Positions 7,875 through 14,905 of a DNA stretch of 64,000 bases are shown here, one piece after another (within the stretch, counting starts at the first letter, position 1; each line of letters begins with the position of its first letter). Position numbers and translations under genes: made by a program. The notes below the pieces were generated by a model, which searched no databases, was not told where the DNA came from, and saw only the letters and a program-made list of their open reading frames with translations. Source of the stretch: Spirosoma fluviale (GTDB lineage Bacteria; Bacteroidota; Bacteroidia; Cytophagales; Spirosomataceae). The stretch lies in the NCBI RefSeq assembly GCF_900230225.1, contig NZ_OCNH01000009.1, forward strand, positions 124,001-188,000, read 5' to 3'.

Positions 7875-8276
7875 CTATTCGTATTTAATAAAGGTGGCTA
7901 CTATCCTTTTTTCTTTCATGGGCGTTGTCGATGAGGAATTGATGACAATGACTTTTTGCTTTTTAGTTTTCGAGACTACACCTGTTCCATTTTGCTGGGT
8001 TAAAATTCCATTTTCTGTGAGGGTCATAATCACGCCGTCTGCACCGTTGGATTTACCCAACTCAATTACTTTTTGCTGCATGGCATCCATTGAACTGAAA
8101 CCTTTCGCAAGATTAGCAGAGCCTATAGTAATGTACCCTTTTCTAATATCTGCTTTATCAAGATAAACATCTATATGCTGAGTTGGTGAATAAGTCTTCC
8201 CACAATAGGATTTCTTTGAACATGCTGCTACTAATGCAATGAACAAGATAACGAGTAAGTTTATGAATGCTTTCAT
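7875..8276 (-). CDS. Small lipoprotein of unknown function, first gene of the kinase operon
   Basis: 133 residues. The signal peptide is MKAFINLLVILFIALVAAC with a lipobox ending at Cys 19. The mature part contains 'IRKGYITIGSANLAKGFSSMDAMQQKVIELGKSNGADGVIM' and a basic Ser/Thr-rich stretch. I do not recognise a named family; the 'GADGVIMT' strand resembles YbjQ/DUF-type small lipoproteins. It is separated from the kinase gene by one base, so the proteins are probably made together, and it could act as a periplasmic accessory of the kinase. A good TACTTTTG promoter element precedes it at 8349-8356. Confidence 0.75.
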   Translation of the reverse strand: MKAFINLLVILFIALVAACSKKSYCGKTYSPTQHIDVYLDKADIRKGYITIGSANLAKGFSSMDAMQQKVIELGKSNGADGVIMTLTENGILTQQNGTGVVSKTKKQKVIVINSSSTTPMKEKRIVATFIKYE

Positions 8277-8348
8277 GTTGAGTGGCTATAGTATTCCAGG
8301 ATTTCATAAGATTATGTCAGGTAGATTCCTCTTCCCTAAATCGTGAAA

Positions 8349-8356
8349 CAAAAGTA
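8349..8356 (-). promoter_or_regulatory. -7 promoter element of the lipoprotein-kinase-regulator operon
   Basis: On the minus strand the sequence reads TACTTTTG, a perfect fit to the Bacteroidota TAnnTTTG element. It lies 72 bp upstream of the lipoprotein start, implying a leader of roughly 65 nt. The -33 TTG is not clear. Confidence 0.55.
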
Positions 8357-8460
8357 GGCCAGCAGTCAAACGTGAAAAAATATATTATTCGAACAGGTGT
8401 TTTGTAGATGCCAACAAAGAAAATATGTGCCGTCTCAATTGTCATGCTTTTGTGAAACGT

Positions 8461-8811
8461 CTATGGAATTTCGATGACGAACGCTTTTAACTGGGCCATC
8501 TTGCCATCTTGAAAACGCCATACATCGCAGTAGGAGTAGTGGATTTTTTTTCCACTTTCGTCTTTCATACTAATCTTCCCAATGGCTGATAGAAAATCAC
8601 CATCGGCGATCAACTGTTCGACATCAAACTCGGGCGGTTCCACATAGGCTAATTTCATATATGCCCGAACGGCATCCTTGCCTTGTAGTGTCTTATCACC
8701 GACAAATTCATAGGTAATATCTTCTGTGCAGAAAGACAAAAATCCTTCATTGTCTCCTTTGGCCACAGCAGCGTTTGCTTTTAATAATATGGCCTTGTTG
8801 TCTGAATTCAT
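8461..8811 (-). CDS. NTF2-like / SnoaL-domain protein
   Basis: 116 residues: 'ANAAVAKGDNEGFLSFCTEDITYEFVGDKTLQGKDAVRAYMKLAY', then paired strands and 'YCDVWRFQDGKMAQLKAFVIEI'. This is the standard SnoaL_2 pattern (helix, 'D-I-x-x-E', 'G-x-x-A-V', C-terminal 'F-x-x-G-K-I'). No signal peptide. It lies 38 bp downstream of the metallo-hydrolase gene on the same strand, so the two are probably co-transcribed. It is not closely similar to the other SnoaL-like protein at 734. Biochemical role unknown. Confidence 0.8.
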   Translation of the reverse strand: MNSDNKAILLKANAAVAKGDNEGFLSFCTEDITYEFVGDKTLQGKDAVRAYMKLAYVEPPEFDVEQLIADGDFLSAIGKISMKDESGKKIHYSYCDVWRFQDGKMAQLKAFVIEIP

Positions 8812-8849
8812 ATTGAAATAAAGATTTAATTAAACTTGTTTCGACATTT

Positions 8850-9596
8850 TTAGTTTTTTGGAATTGTCAAATATTCGCCCTCTTCTATCAGCTTAAATGG
8901 GACATCCTGTTTTTTACTTTGCTCGTTTAGCTCACTCAACATATCCGGATATTGCTCATAGACGCCCGGTTGATGAAAGCCGTAATGAATTGGTACCAGT
9001 ACGTCGGCATTCAGTATCCGTGTTGCCGCTAATGCCTGCAACGGGGTCATTGTGAGCGGTACCGGCCCAAAAGAAAGCTCGGGAAAGTTGAGCACCGGTG
9101 CATTGATCGGTAGGAAAACGGCATCAAAATGCCCAAATTTTTTTGCTATGCTCCAAAGCTGTGTATGCCACATTGTATCCCCGCCGTGCAGAATGCGGTG
9201 CTCCCTGTCTTCCACAACCCACGAAACCTGCTTGTCCCCAATCCCGTCCATCGCAAAAACAGGGGTGATTGTAAAAGGCCCTATCTGTTGCGACTCATCC
9301 AGGGCAATCCCTGTCGTTTCAAGGCCATCGCTCAAAAGTTCATCTACAATTTGGTCAGATGAAAACACCTGCCCCCTAACCCGCAGGGTTTTCTTAATTA
9401 CCTCGCTGTCGTAGTGATCGGAATGTAAATGCGTAAGTAAGATCGTATCTGCTTTTATGCTCCCACTAAACAGATAAGGATTCGCAGGGCCAACCGACAC
9501 CCCTCTTCCTTGAAATGTTTCTACAGGATCAATCAACAATAGTTGACCATCCGACTCAATTTTTATACCTGCCCAAGACAACCGTTGAATTAACAT
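8850..9596 (-). CDS. MBL-fold metallo-hydrolase
   Basis: 248 residues from the ATG at 9596 (MLIQRLSWAGIKIES); the frame is open up to 9668. I prefer the inner start because a TACTTTG promoter element overlaps the upstream part at 9621-9627 and because family members begin with the strand 'I-x-x-L-x-W-x-G'. The metal motif is HLHSDH in 'LLTHLHSDHYDSEV' (HxHxDH), with 'LHGGDTMWH' and 'PIHYGF' supplying later ligands. This resembles UlaG-like and related beta-lactamase-fold hydrolases acting on unknown esters or phosphodiesters. Cytoplasmic. Confidence 0.88.
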   Translation of the reverse strand: MLIQRLSWAGIKIESDGQLLLIDPVETFQGRGVSVGPANPYLFSGSIKADTILLTHLHSDHYDSEVIKKTLRVRGQVFSSDQIVDELLSDGLETTGIALDESQQIGPFTITPVFAMDGIGDKQVSWVVEDREHRILHGGDTMWHTQLWSIAKKFGHFDAVFLPINAPVLNFPELSFGPVPLTMTPLQALAATRILNADVLVPIHYGFHQPGVYEQYPDMLSELNEQSKKQDVPFKLIEEGEYLTIPKN

Positions 9597-9620
9597 AATG
9601 ATTACTGATTTTACGAGCAA

Positions 9621-9627
9621 CAAAGTA
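9621..9627 (-). promoter_or_regulatory. Probable -7 element of the metallo-hydrolase gene
   Basis: Minus strand TACTTTGTT lies 25 bp before the ATG at 9596. If used, translation cannot start at the more distal ATG at 9668, which decides the start. Confidence 0.4.
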
Positions 9628-9762
9628 TTGGCATGAATCGTAATTGGTACGTCTGTACCAGAAGTCATCCCAGCGAATCGCTCACCGTCCTGGTTCAGAA
9701 AATTAAAAGCGCGCTATTGTAGCAAATGCAGACAAAAGCCTAACTATTGGCGGTAGTACAGT

Positions 9763-10674
9763 TTAGTTAAATGATTGCCTAAACTGCAAGGGAGACATTT
9801 CAGTTTTGTTTTTAAACAGTTTATTGAACGATTGCGGACGCTCGAAGCCTAAGTTATAGGCGATTTCGGAAACCGATAAATTACTTACCGTTAAATATAC
9901 CTTCGCTTTTTCAATCAGTTTTTCGTGGATGTGTTGTTGGGCACTTTGTCCAGTGAGCGACCGTAAAGCATCGCTCAAATAATTGGAAGATAGGTTGAGC
10001 TGCCGCGCCAGATAGTCGACAGTAAGAACACCATTTTTCAAACCTAACTCAGTATTGAAATACTCATTAATGAGGCTTTCGGTTCTTACCAGTAAATCAT
10101 CATTTACCCACTTTCGAGTAATAAACTGTCTTTCGTAAAAGCGGTTGCTATACTGAAGCAATAAATCTATTTGTGCCAATAGTACACCCTGCGTATGACG
10201 GTCGATATGCTGGTATTCTTCTTCAATCTTTTTAAAAATTGCAATCACGTCGTTTTCTTCTCTCTCGGAAAGGTGCAAGGCTTCATTTACAGAATAGGAA
10301 AAGAAGCTGTAATTTTTGATGTTCACCACTAATGGATGTTTCCCTAAGAAATCGGGATGAAACATCAGCACATAACCGCTCCCTGACGTTTTATTGAACG
10401 TATTGGTTGTTTCCACTTCAACCGATTGAACTTGTTTCGGTGCTGTAAAGGTCATCGTGCCTCGATCGAAATCATAATAATTTTGACCGTATTTTATTTT
10501 CGACTGAATATTATTTTTTAGCGATATGGTATAGAAATTTGTGGTAAATTTTTTCCAGACATCAGACGTGACGGCGTGCAGTTCCGAAACATGGACCACA
10601 CTGATCAACGGGTGCATTGGTGGTGCAATAGATAGCAACCGGTGAAATTCGGACACAGAGTTTATGACTTGCAT
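9763..10674 (-). CDS. AraC family transcriptional regulator
   Basis: 303 residues. The N-terminal half (about 1-160) looks like a small-molecule-binding cupin-type domain ('MTFTAPKQVQSVEVE', 'GYVLMFHPDFLG'). The C-terminal part (about 195-303) has both AraC helix-turn-helices: 'TVDYLARQLNLSSNYLSDALRSLTG' and 'SVSEIAYNLGFERPQSFNKLFKNKTEMSPLQFRQSF'. It lies directly downstream of the Cys-hydrolase gene on the same strand, 68 bp away. The tandem box upstream of that hydrolase and of the RidA gene is a good candidate for its target (inferred). Confidence 0.95.
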   Translation of the reverse strand: MQVINSVSEFHRLLSIAPPMHPLISVVHVSELHAVTSDVWKKFTTNFYTISLKNNIQSKIKYGQNYYDFDRGTMTFTAPKQVQSVEVETTNTFNKTSGSGYVLMFHPDFLGKHPLVVNIKNYSFFSYSVNEALHLSEREENDVIAIFKKIEEEYQHIDRHTQGVLLAQIDLLLQYSNRFYERQFITRKWVNDDLLVRTESLINEYFNTELGLKNGVLTVDYLARQLNLSSNYLSDALRSLTGQSAQQHIHEKLIEKAKVYLTVSNLSVSEIAYNLGFERPQSFNKLFKNKTEMSPLQFRQSFN

Positions 10675-10742
10675 GTCTGCAGAAAAATTAACAGGTAAAA
10701 CCAGAAATTTTTTCAGGGTGCCATTTTACCGCTATCGACTGG

Positions 10743-11648
10743 TTAAAGATTTTCCTGAAAAAAAGGAATGATTTGCTCCAATGCTTCATTGGTCGCTTTG
10801 GGTTGGTCATATAAATCATAGTGGCCTGCACCTTTTACGGTATATATCTTTTTGTTGCCGGAAGCGGCTTTATTATACAAATCGAACCCGTCTCTGTATG
10901 AACCAAAAGCACCCACCTTATCACCAATAATTATCAATAACGGTTGCGTAAGAAAATAGTCAGCCAAATGAAAAGCATCAAACATAATCAGGTTGTCCAT
11001 ACTGGTAAACAGCAGTTTATTGCTGGAGTTTGGATGTTGCCCGCGTGGTGTCCTGTAATAGTCTATAGCTTCCATTAAATCCAATTCCTCCATACCTGCC
11101 TGTTTGGCTTCCCGGACAGAATTGGGGATCCAGTTATTGATACGTCTTTCGGCACCATTGGCTTCGGCAGTGCGTTGCTGTGCAACCGCCTTGAGCATTT
11201 CCTCAGGATCCGATTCTTTGTACGCGCGACTTGCATTTGTTGCTACCACGGTTGCGATTGCCTTAATTCTCTTTTCCGAGATCGAAGCATTAGCAGCATA
11301 GCCACCACCTGCACAAACACCCAATGCCCCAATGCGGTCATTGTCAACAAATTCCAGGGTGGTAAGGAAATCTACGGCACACCGGATGTCTTCAACCCTT
11401 GTTGCCGGATCTTCTAAAAATCTTGGTTCGCCACCACTTTCTCCTTGAAAAGAAGCGTCAAAGGCTAAAGCAATAAGTCCGCCTTTAGCGAGTCGATTGG
11501 CATAAAGACCAGCTGTTTGCTCTTTCACACTGCTTCCCGGATGCACACAAACAATGGCAGCATATTTTTTTGCTTTATCGAAATTTTCGGGAAGATATAA
11601 GTGTCCCGCTACATCCCAATTTCTGTTTCTGAAACTTACAGTTTGCAT
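10743..11648 (-). CDS. Alpha/beta hydrolase with cysteine nucleophile (dienelactone-hydrolase-like)
   Basis: 301 residues. The fold signature is 'AIVCVHPGSSVKEQTAGLYANRLAKGGLIALAFDASFQGESGG' (oxyanion loop HPGSS), the nucleophile elbow 'LGVCAGGGYA' with Cys 112 where most relatives have Ser, an acid strand 'PLLIIIGDKVGAF' and the catalytic His in 'GAGHYDLYDQ'. A Cys nucleophile is known from dienelactone hydrolases. Length and the 'RRINNWIPNSVREAKQAGMEEL' lid match Bacteroidota hydrolases commonly found beside AraC genes. No signal peptide. Substrate unknown. Confidence 0.88.
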   Translation of the reverse strand: MQTVSFRNRNWDVAGHLYLPENFDKAKKYAAIVCVHPGSSVKEQTAGLYANRLAKGGLIALAFDASFQGESGGEPRFLEDPATRVEDIRCAVDFLTTLEFVDNDRIGALGVCAGGGYAANASISEKRIKAIATVVATNASRAYKESDPEEMLKAVAQQRTAEANGAERRINNWIPNSVREAKQAGMEELDLMEAIDYYRTPRGQHPNSSNKLLFTSMDNLIMFDAFHLADYFLTQPLLIIIGDKVGAFGSYRDGFDLYNKAASGNKKIYTVKGAGHYDLYDQPKATNEALEQIIPFFQENL

Positions 11649-11704
11649 GATTTTCTGATTTTTATTAGTTACAATGCAAAATTCAGAAGATATAAAAAGA
11701 AGGA

Positions 11705-11739
11705 TGTTTCCAGATTACGGTTAGTTGTATCCAAATTGC
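11705..11739 (-). promoter_or_regulatory. 35-bp candidate operator box, copy 2
   Basis: TGTTTCCA...GTTGTATCCAAA with identical spacing to 568-602, in the same orientation relative to the downstream minus-strand gene, 57 bp before the hydrolase start. It is a candidate site for the adjacent AraC regulator. Confidence 0.55.
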
Positions 11740-11751
11740 GGGGATCGTGTT

Positions 11752-11858
11752 ATCGAATCAGTATTTCTCTCTTTTGCCTATATAAAACGTCTGTTCAGAT
11801 AATAGATTTCTTTAAAGTTCGCCGGGCCTCTTACTTTGACTCTCGGTTTGGTGAAGAG
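11752..11858 (+). repeat. 107-bp block, copy 2
   Basis: Ungapped match, about 83%, to the reverse complement of 431-537. Contains TTACTTTGA at 11831-11839 reading rightward, i.e. away from the hydrolase gene. No obvious gene starts soon after it: the next start is at 12099. Confidence 0.75.
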
Positions 11859-12098
11859 GCAGGTTGTAGATATTTGATTTAGGCTGTCAGCCCTTCACCG
11901 GTGATGGTATAATTTCAATATTTTATATAAAGTTTAGTTTTTGTTTTTCCACTGTATTTCGTCAATTGGCTATCCTGAATACGAAATGCAATCAAGCGTG
12001 AGGGGGGCGTGCTGGATTAGTTAGGGGTACATCCTGCTTTTCAAGACATACAAACAAAGCATAAACGAACAAGAGTTAACCCGTAAGAATTGTTACTG

Positions 12099-12662
12099 AT
12101 GAACTACACAAATTGGCATGATATAGACTATTTGCAGTCGGGTAGTGTTCAACAACGCGCGGCTTACGAACTCCTGTCTCGGCATGCTGTTTTACTTCGT
12201 CTGGCTGAATTTGACCCGGTACTGGTCGGCACATTTCCACTTGACATTACCGTACACGGTAGCGACCTTGATATAATTTGTGAGGTATACGGGGAGGAGA
12301 ATTTCCTTAAAACGGTCGATGAACGATTCGGGCAGTACGACCAGTACGTTAGCTATCGTACCGTAATTGGTGGTGTCACTTCTACTATTGCCCGTTTTTG
12401 GATAGAGGAGTACGAGGTCGAAATCTTTGGTCAGCCAATACCTACCCGGCAACAGAATGGTTACAGGCATATGGTGATTGAAGCTCGTTTACTTGAACTG
12501 GGCGGAGCTACATTCAAAGCGGCTATTACCCGTGCCAAAAGCGAAGGTCTCAAAACTGAACCTTCTTTTGCCAATCAATTACGATTGTCTGGAGATCCAT
12601 ACCAATCCTTATTAACGGTAGAAGGTATGAGCGATGAGGCCATAAGAATGTTATTTAAATAG
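12099..12662 (+). CDS. DUF4269-like protein (nucleotidyltransferase-like fold)
   Basis: 187 residues from the ATG at 12099; a TTG three codons earlier is also in frame but less likely. 'YLQSGSVQQRAAYELLSRHAVLLRLAEFDPVLVGTFPLDITVHGSDLDIICEV' contains a 'VGTFPL...GSDLDI' segment like the GS-x-(10)-DxD core of nucleotidyltransferases, and later 'YEVEIFGQPIPTRQQNGYRHM'. This is the pattern of the uncharacterised DUF4269 family. Function unknown; a minimal nucleotidyltransferase is possible but the second acidic motif is not certain. It stands alone, flanked on both sides by long gene-free DNA. Confidence 0.75.
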   Translation: MNYTNWHDIDYLQSGSVQQRAAYELLSRHAVLLRLAEFDPVLVGTFPLDITVHGSDLDIICEVYGEENFLKTVDERFGQYDQYVSYRTVIGGVTSTIARFWIEEYEVEIFGQPIPTRQQNGYRHMVIEARLLELGGATFKAAITRAKSEGLKTEPSFANQLRLSGDPYQSLLTVEGMSDEAIRMLFK

Positions 12663-13591
12663 GACGATTCAAAATGTCTTGTCCTAGTTGGAGCCGGAGG
12701 TTTTTCTGTACGGTGGTCGGGTAGGAGGGAAGTTGCCGAAAACAAACTTTTTGGCGTCCAATAAACCCCTTCAGTTTAATCGTTCAGCGTGTTGACAAAG
12801 AACAAGGTTTAACTATACGACTGACAATGTAAAACTACTAGAAACCTCGATCAACTTATAAGGTTGCTATTCCTCAAATGTATCTAAGACCATGAGCTGT
12901 TCCTATGATCGGAGCGTTACACCCTCGTGGTGAAGAAACCGCAAATCCATTTAGTTTTGAGGGTCTTAACCTGCCCATATGATGAAACGTAGCCAGCAAC
13001 CCGTTCGTAAACCCACCCGCTCCGACTGGAGGTTGATGGCGATATTATGGCTAGTCGCCTTCCCTTTTATGGTAGGCGGCAATCTAAGCCGCTCCTGGCG
13101 GTTTATGCTAGCTTTGATGTGCTCACGCACTCCGTCAACTGGAAAATTCAATAATGTTATTTGTTTGATATTCAGGACTATAGATCTAGAGGTTCGAATC
13201 CAATTGGGGTTGCGTTGATAATCAGCTAGTTAGCTTCATTGCTGGCTAGCTGATTTGCGTTTAGGCACAATAATAGGGACAACAAAATTTGCCCTCCTAA
13301 CTTACAAACATGAAAAAGGGCTACTTAGAGCTCTTTCGTTTCGTGTTGGTCTTCATTCAACACATTTCTACAGCTATTGGCAGGTATCATGCTAATAATC
13401 AGCAGCTAATTCCGTTTAAGCGTCTGAATGTCTTTATGCTTATGAAGCAGGTATCAAATACCCCCGGCATTCTATACGTTTGTTTAAAGAGCGGGTTGGC
13501 TAACCTCTCAACGAATAGTGTCAGACCGCCTATGTGGATGCTCGTCACAATCAATAAACTATAAACAAGTTATACAAACGCTCAAGGCACT
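12663..13591. other. 0.9-kb gene-free stretch
   Basis: No frame here shows a convincing protein. Open frames at 12979-13218 and 13310-13564 lack family features and a sensible start context. Visible structure: a tRNA T-loop-like string GGTTCGAATCC at about 13190-13202, and right after it a hairpin at 13220-13255. The stretch could be a degenerate mobile-element or island boundary; evidence is thin. Confidence 0.4.
13220..13255 (+). terminator. Hairpin, possible terminator remnant
   Basis: AATCAGCTAGTTAGC (13220-13234) and GCTGGCTAGCTGATT (13241-13255) pair over 15 bp with two G-U wobbles and a 6-nt loop. It follows a T-loop-like string by about 20 nt, as terminators follow tRNA genes, but no intact tRNA or other gene precedes it. 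Confidence 0.45.
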
Positions 13592-14821
13592 ATGAAAAAT
13601 TACTTGCTGATTGTCCTCGCTACTACGCTGGCTTTTACGGCTTGTAAGCCGGAGGAAACGGATAATACTACTCCGCCAACTGGGTCGAATAACGGGACAC
13701 CAGTCGAAACAAGCCCCCCTAATTCGGCCTACCAGCCCGCCTTTGCCGGACAGACCCGGGTCGGTGGTGTACGGACGAGTACCGGTTTCCAGTCTCGGGT
13801 CGTTACTTCATCGTTGACTAGTCCCTGGGGCATTGCTGCGCTGCCGGATGGCCGACTACTCGTTTCCGAGAAAGCCGGTACAATGCGCATTGTTAACTCA
13901 ACGGGTCAGGTAAGTACGCCAATAACAGGCTTACCCAGGGTAAATCCAGCGGGGCAGGGCGGTTTGTTAGGCCTTCGGGTAGATCCCAGCTTTGCTACCA
14001 ACCGAATGGTGTACTGGGTGTTTTCCGAGCCACTGCCCGAGGGAAATGTAACGGCTGTAGCGAAAGGTCGTTTGGCTGCCGACGAAACCAGGATTGAAGA
14101 TGCAACGGTCATCTACCGCGCCACCCCTGCTTATAATGGGACCCTGCACTACGGCGGTCGAATTGTCATCGATCAGGCGGGCAACTTGCTTATCAGCACG
14201 GGAGAACGTTCCGATCTTGTCACCCGGCCCCAGGCCCAGTCGCTGACCTCGGGGTTGGGTAAAATCATTCGCATAACCAAAGAAGGTGTGCCAGCGTCCG
14301 GAAACCCTGTATTGACCCAAACGGGAGCCCGCCCTGAAATTTACTCCTATGGGCATCGTAATCCACAGGGGCTGGCCATCCATCCCGTAACTGCTGAGTT
14401 ATGGCAAGGTGAACACGGTCCGAGGGGCGGTGATGAATTGAATCGGGTGAGGTCTGGCGCAAACTATGGCTGGCCGACGATTTCTTACGGGATCGAATAC
14501 AGTGGACAACGCATAGGGGAGGGGATTCAGCAGCGGGAAGGACTCGAACAGCCGGTTTACTACTGGGACCCGGTCGTATCGCCCAGCGGCATGACGTTCT
14601 ATAGCGGCAACCGAATCCCGGAGTGGCAAAATAACCTGTTTATTAGTGCCTTAAGTGGAATGCACATTGTCCGCCTGGTAATCGAGAATAACCGAGTGGT
14701 TGGCGAAGAGCGGTTACTGGTAAGTGAGAACCAGCGTTTTCGGGATATAACCCAGGGACCGGACGGCGCGCTATATGCCATCACCGATCAGGGACGCTTG
14801 TATCGCATTGATCGGGAATAA
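13592..14821 (+). CDS. PQQ-dependent sugar dehydrogenase (GSDH / YliI-like), lipoprotein
   Basis: 409 residues. A lipoprotein signal (MKNYLLIVLATTLAFTAC, Cys 18) is followed by a Thr/Pro/Asn-rich linker and then the beta-propeller of the glucose/sorbosone dehydrogenase family: 'LTSPWGIAALPDGRLLVSEKAGTMRIV', 'GQGGLLGLRVDPSF', 'LHYGGRIVIDQAGNLLISTGERSD', 'YSYGHRNPQGLAIHP', 'LWQGEHGPRGGDELN' and 'ITQGPDGALYAITDQG'. The H-x-G-R and GHRNPQG segments belong to the PQQ and calcium sites of soluble aldose dehydrogenases. It oxidises aldoses at the cell surface or in the periplasm; the substrate is open. Unrelated to its neighbours. Confidence 0.92.
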   Translation: MKNYLLIVLATTLAFTACKPEETDNTTPPTGSNNGTPVETSPPNSAYQPAFAGQTRVGGVRTSTGFQSRVVTSSLTSPWGIAALPDGRLLVSEKAGTMRIVNSTGQVSTPITGLPRVNPAGQGGLLGLRVDPSFATNRMVYWVFSEPLPEGNVTAVAKGRLAADETRIEDATVIYRATPAYNGTLHYGGRIVIDQAGNLLISTGERSDLVTRPQAQSLTSGLGKIIRITKEGVPASGNPVLTQTGARPEIYSYGHRNPQGLAIHPVTAELWQGEHGPRGGDELNRVRSGANYGWPTISYGIEYSGQRIGEGIQQREGLEQPVYYWDPVVSPSGMTFYSGNRIPEWQNNLFISALSGMHIVRLVIENNRVVGEERLLVSENQRFRDITQGPDGALYAITDQGRLYRIDRE

Positions 14822-14832
14822 AGGTAAAACTA

Positions 14833-14871
14833 AACCCTCGTTCTCCAGATACGTGCCTGAGAACGAGGGTT
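14833..14871. terminator. Bidirectional terminator between convergent genes
   Basis: AACCCTCGTTCTC and GAGAACGAGGGTT form a perfect 13-bp stem with a 13-nt loop. It lies between the sugar dehydrogenase stop (14821) and the Kup stop (14906). Confidence 0.8.
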
Positions 14872-14905
14872 AGATCGACTAATGTTTAGCTTTGTCGCCT
14901 ACCGA

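Larger units (their letters stand above)
11649..12098. other. Intergenic region with shared operator and 107-bp block
   Basis: 450 bp between the minus-strand hydrolase and the plus-strand DUF4269-like gene. It holds the second copy of the 35-bp box (11705-11739) and of the 107-bp block (11752-11858). The rest (11859-12098) is AT-rich with no recognisable gene. Short open frames here show no protein-family features. Confidence 0.55.

Noticed and set aside
13160..13255. Possible tRNA gene around GGTTCGAATCC
   Set aside because: No 5' acceptor strand, D-arm or anticodon arm can be folded upstream; the T-stem does not pair. Kept only as a possible remnant in the findings.
12979..13564. Two open frames of 79 and 84 codons
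   Set aside because: No protein-family features, no recognisable start context; likely chance.
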